From Kalmanozyma brasiliensis GHG001 (lineage: Eukaryota > Basidiomycota > Ustilaginomycetes > Ustilaginales), in the NCBI RefSeq assembly GCF_000497045.1, contig NW_015961959.1, positions 248,001 to 312,000 of the forward strand: a DNA stretch of 64,000 nt, in the 5' to 3' direction. The translations under genes were made by a program, and so were the position numbers. Each line of letters starts with the position of its first letter. Positions within the stretch are counted from its first letter, which is position 1. The notes beneath the pieces are model-generated. The model saw only the letters and a list, made by a program, of their open reading frames with translations. It ran no database searches and was not told the DNA's origin. Shown one piece after another: positions 9,238 through 19,457 of the stretch.

Positions 9238-10833
9238 CTATACAGCAGGTGCGCCTTCAGCCGACCAGCCCATGACAAAGCTTTGAACTCTCTGTCTCGC
9301 CCTCCGCTTAAGCTTTGTCATCCACCCATCTCCCGTCTGGGCCGGCTGCACACTCCATCCGCCCAACCAGCCGCGTTTGACCACGTACATCTCGCCCGCC
9401 TTTGCCGCTTCGCCCTCCTTTCCTTTTCCTTTCGCGTCCTTCTTGGCATCAATCGCGCCTGCTTTGCCCGTGGGGAGCAGCTCGATGCGCGGCGAAGTGG
9501 GGTCGAGGAAGATATTGAAGCGCGTGGAGAAGTTCATCCGTGCATGTTGGGGTACCGCAGGAGGGTTGGTGTATGAGACCAGGTCGAGGGTATAGATGAG
9601 GATCATGGCGAGGCTACAGAACGTATCGAATATAGCTAGGTCAGTGATAGGGTCACTGAGAACCTGGTGTGGGTTAGGACTTACACGAGCGGTACGGTGC
9701 CGAGAAGGTAGAAGAGCATCGGGTCGTCGGCGCCCTTTCGCGTTCGTCTGGCGAGACCTTCGAGATTGAGGTCGATAGGGAAATCAGAGTCGTTCCATTC
9801 ACCGTCGAGATAGATCTGGAAGGCTGACCAGTCGCGTGCGCACTTCCAAGCGAAGTGCAGCGTGAGGCACATGAGTATGGTGATGACGTGGAAGGCTACG
9901 CCTGAGACCAGGCGGTATCGCAGTCGAAGAAGGAGTGTGCTGCGGCAAGCAGGCGAGCTTGTCAGCTTGGCGTGCTCTGAGAGATGACCGGACTGGAAAT
10001 GGATAACTTACAGCATGATCAAGACGAATAGCACGACGAGTTCCAGTCCGTCCGCCATGAGTGGCAGTAGGGTAAGGCTTCTGCCAATGTTGATGGTGGT
10101 GCAGGGCAGCGATGCGCCTTCGACGGTCACAGTAGCCAGCTCCTTCTGGTCCACCCATGAGGTCAGATCTGTCAACAAATTAGGTCAGCGGACATGCCTT
10201 GCCACCTTCATTCCTCAGAACGACTTACAAGAAGCAAAGTCGCAAGCGGCGACAACAGTCATCACGAGCGCGACCCCATTTGCCAGTCTCGCCCCATACG
10301 CCGTATACTTGATCCATCTCCCGCCCACAGCGATGCGCTTGCCGAGCAGACCGAAGACCTGAAACGTCGTCTCACACAGCATCATCGGTGCGCAGCTCAC
10401 CAACCCGTTGGCCGCCACCAGCTCGATGAGGCTCGACTGCCAAGAAGTAGCGTCGAAGGATAGCACATGCAGGAGGTTGGAGAGATGCGCTCGGAGAGCA
10501 GACCAGATGGTGAGGCAGAAGACGAAGAGGAGCGTGGGCGTGAAGACAATTAAAATCTGCGGGAAACGCCGCCCGGCAATGGTGCGGAGGAGACCGATGA
10601 CGAGGAAGATGAGGGCGATGAAGAACAGGACCATGCTCCTGCAAGAAGAACGAAAGGCGAAGGTCATGAGAGGGTCAGTATGATTGAGCAGTCGTTGACA
10701 AGCGAAAGGGCGCTTACGGTGCAAGGTCGTCTCCCCGAATTGTCAGTCCACCAATGAGAGCGGAAGTCCAAGCAAGCGAGGTTGCGCAGGGAGCGCCGAC
10801 GGATTGCGCCTCGAAGGGTTCTCTGGGCGGCAT
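9238..10833 (-). CDS. Multi-span membrane protein of unknown function (five exons)
   Basis: Exons are 10833-10718, 10638-10229, 10168-10012, 9939-9685 and 9613-9238. All four introns (60-79 nt) have GTAAG donors and AG acceptors, and phases are consistent, giving 437 residues. About seven hydrophobic segments are visible: SALIGGLTI (weak), MVLFFIALIFLVIGLL, ILIVFTPTLLFVFCLTIW, VAANGLVSCAPMMLC, ARLANGVALVMTVVAA, LELVVLFVLIMLLTLLLRL, FHVITILMCLTL and LFYLLGTVPLVVLAMILI. They are followed by a charged C-terminal tail with a Lys/Gly-rich patch (GKGKEGEAAK). The pattern resembles fungal orphan seven-span proteins, some of which are receptor-like, but I see no diagnostic motif. It is divergent from the PheRS gene (650 bp apart). 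Confidence 0.75.
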
Positions 10834-11483
10834 TTTCGGGGTGATGTCTTCGACATGGATGAGAGAAGGCAAGAAGCCGCCATTGTGCCCCCCCTTGGGT
10901 CACGGATGCAGCGCTGTGCGCAAGGGAACGGCACACCAGAAGGGACAGAACATCTGCTCTCGAACGGGGCAGGATGGCTGAGCACGTTCAGCGTCAAGAC
11001 CAACGAGAATGCACACGCGCGTCGGAACAAGGTTCGATCCCACTACCGACATTGTGAGTCGGCGCACATTGAAACCGACTTCATCAACGACCCGTAGAGA
11101 CGCCATGCTCAAGGTTGGAAGCGCAGCAGCAGCTATTTCGAAATCTGTTAAGCCTCGGTCCCACCACGCAGCCGGCACACGTGACTGAAATCGGCTTTTC
11201 GCACGATTCGAGGCTCTGTGACTCCAAGCAGAGCGAAAAGGCTAATTTGGAAGAAAGGCGCATGCACCATCTTCTCCAAGGGTTCTTGCCTTCAACACCA
11301 TCTATCGCATCATCCTTCGAGAACGTCCGCATCGCCTTCGCCACTTCTCACCTATCAGTAGGAGGGCAACCGACTCACTAGACCGCGCTTGGCTCTTTTA
11401 CTGCGCTGTCAGACTCTTTCGATACACCCTTTCTGCATCGCAACGGCCTCGAGGACTGAGTCGACTGGCAACTACACACAGCA
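10834..11483. other. Divergent promoter region, membrane protein / PheRS alpha
   Basis: This is 650 bp between two divergently transcribed genes. No frame in it has recognisable content and no TATA box or repeat stands out. A GGTTCGATCCC run near 11030 looks like a tRNA T-loop, but its flanks do not pair. Confidence 0.4.
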
Positions 11484-13103
11484 ATGTCGGCACCACAACG
11501 ATTGACAGGCGAGCCGACCGCAGAGACGGTGCTCGCCGCTCTCGATGCCGCACCCAACGGCAAGATCGCCGACACTCGTCTCATCGCACCCGAAGTCTCG
11601 ACCGCTTCAGCGGACGCGGAAGCTGACCCGGCCAAGCGCTCGGAAGCCAACGAAGCCGTTTTCAAGGAGCGAGCGCGATGGCAGCTTGCCCTTTCCGACG
11701 TGCTCAAGTCGCTGCTCAGCAAGGAGATGGTAGTGACCGAAAAGCTGGAAGAAACAACATCCGCTCCCCTTCCTGACGGATTCGTGTTGCTCCAGAACGG
11801 CTCGCCAGAGATCCGACTCGTCAAGGCACTGCCCGACGCCGAGGGTTCCGGCAAGTCGATCGACGAGCTCAAGTCCCTTCTCGGCGCTGACGTGCTCAAA
11901 AACGGCCAATCCAACGCCTTCCGCAACAAGTGGGCCAAGAAACTCCCCGACGGCACCTTCGGTCGTACCGAAGCAACACTCGGCAAGTCGGACGCCGACC
12001 TTCGCGACGAGATTCAAGAGCAAATCGCCGAGATCCTCAAGACCGGCACGCTCGCCGCATCCGATGCGGACAAGAAGCTCGCCGAACTCCGCAAGCGCAA
12101 GCTGGTGGCCACGCGCAAGCTCGTCTTCTTCTCCATCGCCAAAGGCCCCTCCTTCTCGCTGACGGTGCAGAAACTCGAGACGGATCTGACGTTTGAGATG
12201 CTCCAATCGGGTTCGTGGGCCAGTGCGCCGTTCAAGAAGTACAACTTCAACGCCGAAGGTGCGGTTCCTGCCTCGGGGGCTTTGCATCCGCTGTTGAAGG
12301 TGAGGAGGGAGTTCCGCAATATCTTCTTCGAGATGGGTTTTACGGAGATGGCGACGGATCGATTCGTTGAATCGAGCTTCTGGTGTTTCGACTCGTTGTT
12401 CGTTCCTCAGCAGCATCCGGCGAGGGATGTGCAGGATACGTTCTTCATCAAGGACCCGCCCTATGCGACGCACATTCCGGAGGACTATCTGAAGCGCGTT
12501 ACGCAGGTGCACCAAGAAGGCGGATTTGGATCGGTTGGGTATCGCTATCCTTTCGACCGCAAGGTGACGGAGAAGCTGGTGCTGCGCACGCACACGACGG
12601 CGGTATCCAGCGCAATGCTGTACAAGCTCGCCAACCAACCAGGAGGGTTCAAACCCGCCAAGCTCTTCTCCATCGACCGCGTGTTCAGGAACGAAGCCGT
12701 CGACGCCACCCACCTCGCCGAGTTCCACCAGGTCGAAGGCGTCGTCGCCGACTACAACATCACCTTGGGCGACCTGATCGGCTTCATGGAGGTGTTCTTC
12801 AAAAAGATGGGCGTCACGAATCTGCGTTTCAAGCCGGCCTACAATCCCTACACCGAACCGAGTCTCGAGATCTTCTCGTACCACCAGGGACTCAAAAAGT
12901 GGGTCGAGGTGGGCAACTCCGGCATGTTCCGGCCGGAGATGTTGCGGCCCATGGGGCTGCCAGAGGGCGTCAACGTGCTGGGTTGGGGATTGAGCCTCGA
13001 GAGACCGACGATGATCCGGTACGCCGTGAAGGACATCCGCGAGTTGGTCGGACACAAGGTGCCTATTAGCAGCGTGGAGAATGCTCCCGCGACGAGGTTC
13101 TAA
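11484..13103 (+). CDS. FRS2: Phenylalanyl-tRNA synthetase alpha subunit, cytosolic
   Basis: This is the catalytic alpha chain of the heterotetrameric cytosolic enzyme that charges tRNA-Phe. The 539 residues match the eukaryotic family length. An N-terminal helical/winged DNA-binding-like region (about 1-220) precedes the class II catalytic core (about 260-530). Visible marks are HPLLKVRREFRNIFFEMGF (motif 1 region), FVESSFWCFDSLFVPQQHPARD, motif 2 FRNEAVDATHLAEFHQVEG near residue 402, PYTEPSLEIF, and motif 3 GWGLSLERPTMIRY near residue 500. It is intronless. It converges on the karyopherin gene, with only 53 bp between stop codons. Confidence 0.97.
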   Translation: MSAPQRLTGEPTAETVLAALDAAPNGKIADTRLIAPEVSTASADAEADPAKRSEANEAVFKERARWQLALSDVLKSLLSKEMVVTEKLEETTSAPLPDGFVLLQNGSPEIRLVKALPDAEGSGKSIDELKSLLGADVLKNGQSNAFRNKWAKKLPDGTFGRTEATLGKSDADLRDEIQEQIAEILKTGTLAASDADKKLAELRKRKLVATRKLVFFSIAKGPSFSLTVQKLETDLTFEMLQSGSWASAPFKKYNFNAEGAVPASGALHPLLKVRREFRNIFFEMGFTEMATDRFVESSFWCFDSLFVPQQHPARDVQDTFFIKDPPYATHIPEDYLKRVTQVHQEGGFGSVGYRYPFDRKVTEKLVLRTHTTAVSSAMLYKLANQPGGFKPAKLFSIDRVFRNEAVDATHLAEFHQVEGVVADYNITLGDLIGFMEVFFKKMGVTNLRFKPAYNPYTEPSLEIFSYHQGLKKWVEVGNSGMFRPEMLRPMGLPEGVNVLGWGLSLERPTMIRYAVKDIRELVGHKVPISSVENAPATRF

Positions 13104-13156
13104 GGTTGATGTGTAGACTAGATAATCGAGACGCGATGTTACAACGTATGTGATGA

Positions 13157-16100
13157 TTAGCCCATGAGATCCTTTTGAAACATGTCGAGCACCAACGGAT
13201 CCATCGTCTCCACCACACGGCTGAAGCCAGGGTTCGTCTGAGCGTGCGCCAACACCCGCCGAACATGCTCCCCAACCTCCACTGTCAGAGTCCCATCCGC
13301 CACCGCTACGCGCTGCGCCCTCGCCGCACCAGGCGAAACATCCTGCAACCAACCACCCTCGTCATCGTCGTCAAAGAACACATCGGCCAACTCCATCGAT
13401 GCGATCGGCGAAGTGGGTCTCAGATATTTCCCCGTATCCAGCGGTCGTGACTCCTTGATCTCGGCCAACATCTCGGACCACACAGCAATCATCTCTGGCG
13501 TACACGCCACCACCGCCTGCACCACCTCCCCCGATTCAGGGTGCTGCTCCGAATGTGCGATCGCCGAATCGAGCATCGATGCGAGCCCCAACGCTGTCAC
13601 GCGCCGCTTGCGGGCCGACGCCATGTTCTCGAACCGGCTGCAGATGTATTTGAGCAGTGCTGGAAAGACCGATGCTGGCGTCGGGTAGTCCGGACCGGAG
13701 ATGTGGGTCCAACTTGCGCACACGAGTCGAACGAACGAATCTCCCGGACAATGATACGCGATCCGGCAGAGGAGCGCTACGAAATGCGTCGCGATCAGCG
13801 TGGCGTCCTGGAAATGCAACAGGGAACCGACGAGCGCAGCGGCGAGCCGGGTGGACTCGAGCGCGCCGATCCACCGGGTGCAGACCTCGGACCAGTTGGG
13901 CAGCGACACGAGCGCCTGGATGAGCGTGTCGAGCGCCGAAATGGGCGCTAGCACCATCGGGTTCGACGGGTCGGCAATGATGCCCCCGAAGGCCGTCAAC
14001 AAGTCCTGCCCGTACGTCTGCAGCATCTCGAGCGGGTTGAGCAACGAGATCTCCTCCACGACGCGACACATTTCGACGCAGTAGTCCGGCTGAACGATCA
14101 GGTCTTTCGCCAGGTCGAGCAGCGAGAACAGCGGCTGGGTCATGGTGGGCGTCGAATGGAGGGCGCGGATCCAGAGCATCGAGATGGCGTCCTTGGCCAG
14201 CAGATGCGATACTTTCGGATGCAACGACTCGCGCACGATGGGCGAGACCATGTGATGCACCTTCTGCATCAGCGCGCCACTGCTGCCGGTGGCGGGGAGC
14301 ATCTCGATCGCGCGCAGGACCTTGGAGATGAAGACGATGATCGAAGGACGCGCCTTGCAGTCCGGATCGTCCTGCTGCCAGAGCATGGGTACGAGATCAA
14401 CGAGGGCGTCTGCGTGCGGCGCGATGCGAGGTCCCATGCGCTCGATAAGGATCGACAGCGCATCGGTGCATACTTTGATCGACTCCATCTCGTGCAGATC
14501 CGAGGCGGCAGCGAGAGTGGCGAGGTTTCGGAGGGCTTCGGGGAGGAATGGCTCGAACCCGTCTGCATCGAATTCGAGGGCGTCGGCGATGGCGGAGATG
14601 GATCGCGCTGCAGCGAGTCGGACGGCCACGTCGGTCTGGTCGGGGACATCTTCGAGCAGGTCGACAAGAAGTGCGTAGACGTCTAGGCGTGCTTCTCGCG
14701 GCACCTGCTCGGACCATTCCCACAGCAGCCAGGCGATTCTGCGACGGATCATGACCCACATGGGCGAAGTGACGCTGCCGAGGCGCGCCTCCGGGATGAG
14801 CTTGTTGGCGATGGCTTGGCCCATGAGCACATCCATGCTGGGACGATCGTCATCTTTGCCAGCGGGGCTGAGGTGTTCACGACAGCGTCCGACGGCTGCG
14901 TAGATCGCGTCTCGGGCCAATACGTCGTCCTGGTTATCGGTAGAGAGTTTGGACGATGCTTCGAAGTGCTGCCATAGGTGCTGGCCGACAAAGCCAACGG
15001 GCTTGGTGTGCTGTGCAAGCACCATCAGTGCGCGTTCCGCTGCGGGGCGAATGTCGAGTTCGTGATTCTCCTGCTCCTCCCCTACGGCCCATTCCTCTGG
15101 GTCTGCCTGCCAGCGCTCCAAATCGTCGCTGTTGAGGCGCATGAGTCGGCCTGCGAGAACGTCGGCGGCTTCCCTTGCAAAGTCGTGGGTGATGAAGAAG
15201 CCGCCTTCAGGGCGGTTACCCTTCCATTGCGTGAGCGAGTACTTGAGTAGTACGAGCGCTTGTACGACGAAGCGAGGTGGATAGTCGATGATGGCGGAGT
15301 GATTTGCATACTCGTCTCGCGGGACAGAAAGACTTTGGTCAGTTACGTCCTTGGCTTGCATCCAGTACCACGCCACGACCTCGGACCAGCCTTCCCAGAA
15401 TGCGGCCTTTCCGTTGTCTCTTTGCACGAGTGATAAGAAGAATTTGCCGAAAGAGTAGAGATGCTTGGTAAGTGCTGTGACCAGCGCGGTCGAGACAGCG
15501 GACGAGGTGGAAGAGCCTTGCGAGCTGCGCAACGATCGCAGGTATGCCAGTCTAGTGTCTTTGAGCGTCTGCAAGCAGTGCGGCGTAGATCGAAAGAAAG
15601 CCTGAGCCATGTTGGCCGAGCTGCCCCCCTGAGCTGTGTTGGATCTCGAAATCATGCCAATGTCTGCCACAGCAAGGCGTGAGATGGCTTTGAGCAGCAG
15701 ATGACTGGTGCGCACCTGTTCCGGCCGCAACGCTGTGTTGGACCATGTTGAGAGTGTAGCGAGATCGTCTCCTGTGCTGAGTGAAAACACCTCGGAGAAG
15801 TATTGCTGAAAGATAGGATGGAGCACTGGGAGTAGTTCGCGCGAAAGCTCGGTCATGCGCATCTTGCCAGCAAGGACCCGGACAGACTCGAGCTCCTTGA
15901 GCGTCTTTGAGCAGACATCGGCTGCACGCATGAGCACAGTGGTGTTGAGCTGGCGTGCATGTGCTATCGCGGGATCCTCGGGCTGGTCAAGTTGAGGCGG
16001 CGGACCCAGTGACGCGAGATTCGCATGTGCTTCGACCATGGCTTGCTGCAGTGTGGTGAACAGATCTGGCCAGTCTCGTGGATAATCGAGACGTGCAATT

Positions 16101-16495
16101 CGAGATATTGAGACCGATGCTTGAAGTGCAATGGTACGGTTTGGCTCGCGCAGACAGTGAAACAAGGCGTGGCGTATTGCCTGCTTGGTCTCTGCGGGGA
16201 TGGTGACGGTGACGCGAGCCATGACCCTGCTTCTCCAGAACTTGTCGATGCCATTCTTGAATCGGATGATGGCGAGGATGCGGACAGAGTCGCGTTGCTC
16301 TTGTGTCGAGGTGCCCGATGAAGACGAGGAGGAAACTTGCAGTTCGGTGTCGAAAGCGATCTGGAGGAGTACGAGCCAGAAGTTGGGATCCTTCTCCCAA
16401 TCCTCGAGCTGCGAATTGGCTCTCGAGAGCTGAGCGGGGTCTGAGGAGGATGCCAGAGTGAGCACCTGGACGAGTGCAGCCTTTGCGTCCGTCAT
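13157..16495 (-). CDS. KAP120: Importin-beta family karyopherin, Kap120/importin-11 type
   Basis: The 1112-residue intronless protein has an importin-beta N-terminal (Ran-binding) domain at about residues 25-110: ANSQLEDWEKDPNFW, then IRFKNGIDKFWRSR and EPNRTIALQASVSISRIAR. HEAT-like helical repeats run through the rest. The KNGIDKFWR and ARLDYPRDWPDLF matches, the length and the acidic tail fit Kap120/importin-11, which imports ribosome-biogenesis and ubiquitin-conjugating cargo into the nucleus. Exportin-like relatives (Kap104 or importin-9) are less likely because the spacing of the N-terminal domain fits worse. It is divergent from the G-patch gene (408 bp apart). Confidence 0.8.
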   Translation of the reverse strand: MTDAKAALVQVLTLASSSDPAQLSRANSQLEDWEKDPNFWLVLLQIAFDTELQVSSSSSSGTSTQEQRDSVRILAIIRFKNGIDKFWRSRVMARVTVTIPAETKQAIRHALFHCLREPNRTIALQASVSISRIARLDYPRDWPDLFTTLQQAMVEAHANLASLGPPPQLDQPEDPAIAHARQLNTTVLMRAADVCSKTLKELESVRVLAGKMRMTELSRELLPVLHPIFQQYFSEVFSLSTGDDLATLSTWSNTALRPEQVRTSHLLLKAISRLAVADIGMISRSNTAQGGSSANMAQAFFRSTPHCLQTLKDTRLAYLRSLRSSQGSSTSSAVSTALVTALTKHLYSFGKFFLSLVQRDNGKAAFWEGWSEVVAWYWMQAKDVTDQSLSVPRDEYANHSAIIDYPPRFVVQALVLLKYSLTQWKGNRPEGGFFITHDFAREAADVLAGRLMRLNSDDLERWQADPEEWAVGEEQENHELDIRPAAERALMVLAQHTKPVGFVGQHLWQHFEASSKLSTDNQDDVLARDAIYAAVGRCREHLSPAGKDDDRPSMDVLMGQAIANKLIPEARLGSVTSPMWVMIRRRIAWLLWEWSEQVPREARLDVYALLVDLLEDVPDQTDVAVRLAAARSISAIADALEFDADGFEPFLPEALRNLATLAAASDLHEMESIKVCTDALSILIERMGPRIAPHADALVDLVPMLWQQDDPDCKARPSIIVFISKVLRAIEMLPATGSSGALMQKVHHMVSPIVRESLHPKVSHLLAKDAISMLWIRALHSTPTMTQPLFSLLDLAKDLIVQPDYCVEMCRVVEEISLLNPLEMLQTYGQDLLTAFGGIIADPSNPMVLAPISALDTLIQALVSLPNWSEVCTRWIGALESTRLAAALVGSLLHFQDATLIATHFVALLCRIAYHCPGDSFVRLVCASWTHISGPDYPTPASVFPALLKYICSRFENMASARKRRVTALGLASMLDSAIAHSEQHPESGEVVQAVVACTPEMIAVWSEMLAEIKESRPLDTGKYLRPTSPIASMELADVFFDDDDEGGWLQDVSPGAARAQRVAVADGTLTVEVGEHVRRVLAHAQTNPGFSRVVETMDPLVLDMFQKDLMG

Positions 16496-16903
16496 GTTGA
16501 CCTTCTCTCTGCTCGTGCGTGGTCAAGGTCGGAGAACTCGAACCCTCTTTGCCAAGACCTATGCGATGACTGTAGATGGATGAGAGATGAAGGTCGATAG
16601 GCTGATCCGATCAACGAGCCGTAAGAAGAACAACACTTTCCACAAAGTCACGCTCGCCTGGTCCGAGACCCGCCTTTCGTCAAGTCACGCAGCGTGGGAA
16701 AAAAAAGAGCTTAACTTTTTGGGCTTGCAGATGGCGTTCTGTGAAAACCTCCACCCGAGGTCAGGGTCCAGGTCAGCTGGTTCTCTCGGCTCAGCCTGGC
16801 TGCCCGTCGTACCACCATCTCTATCTGATGTAGCACCATCGCCAGCACTGTCGGCTGTCGGCTGTCGGATGTAGCTGCTTCGATCATGGCAGTATGAGGC
16901 AAG
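16496..16903. promoter_or_regulatory. Divergent promoter, karyopherin / G-patch gene
   Basis: This 408-bp region lies between two divergent starts. It contains a short GTCGGCT tandem (three near-copies around 16851-16868) and an A6 run; no TATA box is evident. Confidence 0.4.
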
Positions 16904-18709
16904 ATGGCGCTCAACGCTGCACACATCCGGGCTCGAGCTCTGTCCCCCGATCCACCAAGTGCGAGGCCTAGCATCGAATCACGGCGTCGCTCAGCATCAC
17001 CACCCTCAACTTACTCCATCCGAGCCGGGATCGGAAGCTCCTCGAGTTGCTTGCGCAACGCACCAGATGACAGCACCGAATGGTACGCACTGCGCACTGG
17101 AGAGTCGCTCGCTGCCAAGGCGCTTCGTATGCGCCACCGCTTTGTCAAGGCAACTTACCTCAGCGATCCTTCGCTTGCGGCCTCGCAGTCTGCATCGGTG
17201 GAGCAAGCTGTGCCCCCACACATCTTCCAAACACCGAACGAGGATGTCGAAGCGGCGAAACCCACTCTAGCTCAGCTCTACTCGGAGTTAGCGCAGGACA
17301 TGGCTATACCACCGTCCGAGCGGTCTCACACCGGCTCAGCGTCCTCCACGGCAAGGGGACACGCGAGTCCGTCCCATCATGACGCTTTGGACCAGAAAAT
17401 ACATCGCGCTCATCGTCATGGCCATCCGTCTCAGTTGCGACACGAAACCGATTGGTTCATTTCAAAAGCCTTCGACAGACTCCGTCAACCACAACACGCT
17501 ACTGCGTCAAGTGCTCGCACGGCCAGAATCGTGGCAGTCGAGCAACCCGTCGCGTCTTCGTCAGGCACTCGGCGTTGTCTGCGTTGTGGAGACGTCTTTC
17601 CTCAAGATGTCACGCCCGAGTACATGACACGACACCGTCAGAGCATTGGCCACCGACTCGGCTTGAACGCTCCAGTGTCATCCACATCAGCATCGGAAGC
17701 GCCCTCCCAAGCTCCATCTGAGGCTGTGACTCCTGCAGCTCGCTCTAGATCATCGAGTCAAGAACCCCACGCTCTTTTGGAGACTCCGATGCAGGACACT
17801 CCCAGACGTTTGACGAGGATACCGCGCAGACTCAGCAACGCGCCGCGCTGGAAGAAGATAGCGGGCGACAACGTCGGTCACAGCTTGCTCTCACGCATGG
17901 GATGGAAGGAAGGCATGGGTCTCGGCGTTCAGGAATGGAAGTGGCAGCAGCTTCGTCGTGAGAAGGAGAAGCGACTACGCTCTGCTGCCGTCCGGTCTCT
18001 GCTCCTGCGCCAAGGTTCCGGTGATCAACAAAGGGGATCCGAGCTGCAACCCTCGATGCCTTTTGCACTTGAGCTTCGGGATCGTGAGGAGCAACGCATC
18101 GCCGCTGAGGCATGGTTGTCCGGTCTGGTCGGACCAGAAGCCGAGTGGATCCAAACCATGATGCTGAACGAACGACAATTGCTGCAGCAGGCGTTGATAT
18201 CGGGGCAAGTCACAATTAAGGACCTTCAGGAGGCGCTTTCGATCGATGCAGACGGCTTCTCGCCTGCCCTATTCGGCTCGCTTCAGCCGAACGAAGCCAT
18301 GCCGATAGACGAAGCCCTGACGGAAGCGCAAGATGATGACGCCTTGCAAAGCGACGCTCTTCTCTACCCCGTCGAGGTCGAGCTGCGCAGTGATCGACGC
18401 GGCATCGGTGTCAAACGATCCTCGACTGACGCACTTTCCGGGGCCCATCAGCGTCGGCGTTCGCGAGCCGCAGAAGGAAGCGTCGAGATACGGAGACAGT
18501 CTCCAGGTTCGAACGAAACGCTTGCAAAGAGGATCCGACCAACATCAGCGGGTCGACCTTTCAGGTCACCGACCCGCTCGCGATCGCGTTCGGGCGCCGG
18601 AGCTAGCGGCCGTTCCGAAACGCAGGCCGAGCTCACACGAAGGCAACGTGAGCAAGCGTATCAGCGTGACAAGCGAGACTGGCTCGATCTGCGCGCTTCG
18701 CTTTCATGA
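16904..18709 (+). CDS. Zinc finger and G-patch domain protein
   Basis: This 601-residue intronless protein carries two RNA-associated modules. Near residue 222 there is a C2H2-like finger (CLRCGDVFPQDVTPEYMTRH, then IGH). Near residue 325 there is a G-patch, NVGHSLLSRMGWKEGMGLG, the Gly-rich helix-loop that binds and activates DEAH helicases such as those of the spliceosome. Upstream, WFISKAFDRLRQPQ and LAAKALRMRHRFVKATYL are candidate conserved helices; downstream, RREKEKRLRSAAV is basic and the C-terminus is Arg/Ser-rich with a nuclear character. A splicing or ribosome-biogenesis role is inferred from the G-patch only. It converges on the GNAT gene, with 156 bp between stop codons. Confidence 0.75.
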   Translation: MALNAAHIRARALSPDPPSARPSIESRRRSASPPSTYSIRAGIGSSSSCLRNAPDDSTEWYALRTGESLAAKALRMRHRFVKATYLSDPSLAASQSASVEQAVPPHIFQTPNEDVEAAKPTLAQLYSELAQDMAIPPSERSHTGSASSTARGHASPSHHDALDQKIHRAHRHGHPSQLRHETDWFISKAFDRLRQPQHATASSARTARIVAVEQPVASSSGTRRCLRCGDVFPQDVTPEYMTRHRQSIGHRLGLNAPVSSTSASEAPSQAPSEAVTPAARSRSSSQEPHALLETPMQDTPRRLTRIPRRLSNAPRWKKIAGDNVGHSLLSRMGWKEGMGLGVQEWKWQQLRREKEKRLRSAAVRSLLLRQGSGDQQRGSELQPSMPFALELRDREEQRIAAEAWLSGLVGPEAEWIQTMMLNERQLLQQALISGQVTIKDLQEALSIDADGFSPALFGSLQPNEAMPIDEALTEAQDDDALQSDALLYPVEVELRSDRRGIGVKRSSTDALSGAHQRRRSRAAEGSVEIRRQSPGSNETLAKRIRPTSAGRPFRSPTRSRSRSGAGASGRSETQAELTRRQREQAYQRDKRDWLDLRASLS

Positions 18710-18865
18710 TCGCACCTTCTACGAAGACCCTTTAGCAGCAAGGCGCACATCCTTATACCCAGCTGCTACCTTCAAAGCACAGGCATTCCCTGACATCGAT
18801 CGAAGCAGCGGTTACAACAGTCGAGCTGTATTGCAGTGTCGCCGTGCATTGAAATTCAATGTGAT

Positions 18866-19457
18866 CTATACGAGCTTGGCAAGATTCTGAATGCCCTCGG
18901 TCTCGAGACGCATTCCCTTCCATTCGTCCTGTGGCTTGGCGCCCAGCACCTTGGTGTAGAAGGCGATTGACGGGCTGTGAATCGACCCGCAAGCAAAAGT
19001 CAGCCGCTGTCACACGATCAGTTCGGGGCTGAAGCAATACATACGCATTCCAAGTGAGCACGCTCCAGTCCATCCTTCCGCAGTCCTTCTCCAGCGCGAC
19101 CTCGCCCAGTGCCTTGAAGAGCAGCTTCCCTACGCCCTTGTTTCGCAGCGTCGGGATGACAAAGAGATCCTCGAGGTAGAGCGAAGGCTTCGATGTCCAG
19201 GTGGAGAACGAGTAGAAGTAGAGTGCCATTCCGACCGACGTAACGGAAGAATCCTGGTGTTGCTCGGCGATCAGGACTTCCGCATAGCCCTTGTTGAACA
19301 CGTTCTCCTCGAGCGTCTGAACGGTGGCTTTGACCGCGTCCGGCTCCTTTTCGTAGTCGGCGAGCTGCTGGATGAAGTCGAGGATGACAGGACAGTCCTC
19401 CTTCGTGCCGCGGCGGACGACGAACTCTTTGTCAGAAGAAGTGGCGAGTGTGGACAT
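18866..19457 (-). CDS. GNAT-family N-acetyltransferase (diamine acetyltransferase-like)
   Basis: Two exons (19457-19045 and 18974-18866) with a 70-nt GTATGT-AG intron give 173 residues. The splice creates the conserved WNAPSIAFYTKVLGA motif, which supports the structure. Other marks are FVVRRGTKEDCPVILDFIQ at the start, LADYEKEPDAVKAT (typical of the SAT1/SSAT-like subgroup), YLEDLFVIPTLRNKGVGK (motif A, with R-N-K-G-V-G for the acetyl-CoA pyrophosphate), and EWKGMRLE near the end. Relatives acetylate spermidine/spermine, thialysine or related amines; the substrate is inferred only. Its promoter is shared with MED20. Confidence 0.9.

Noticed and set aside
11028..11045. GGTTCGATCCC resembling a tRNA T-loop on the plus strand
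   Set aside because: The five bases on either side do not pair and no D or anticodon arm lies upstream.
11607..13352. Long minus-strand frame of 581 codons opposite FRS2
   Set aside because: It is a shadow of the FRS2 coding strand, caused by GC-rich codon structure; its protein has no recognisable fold.
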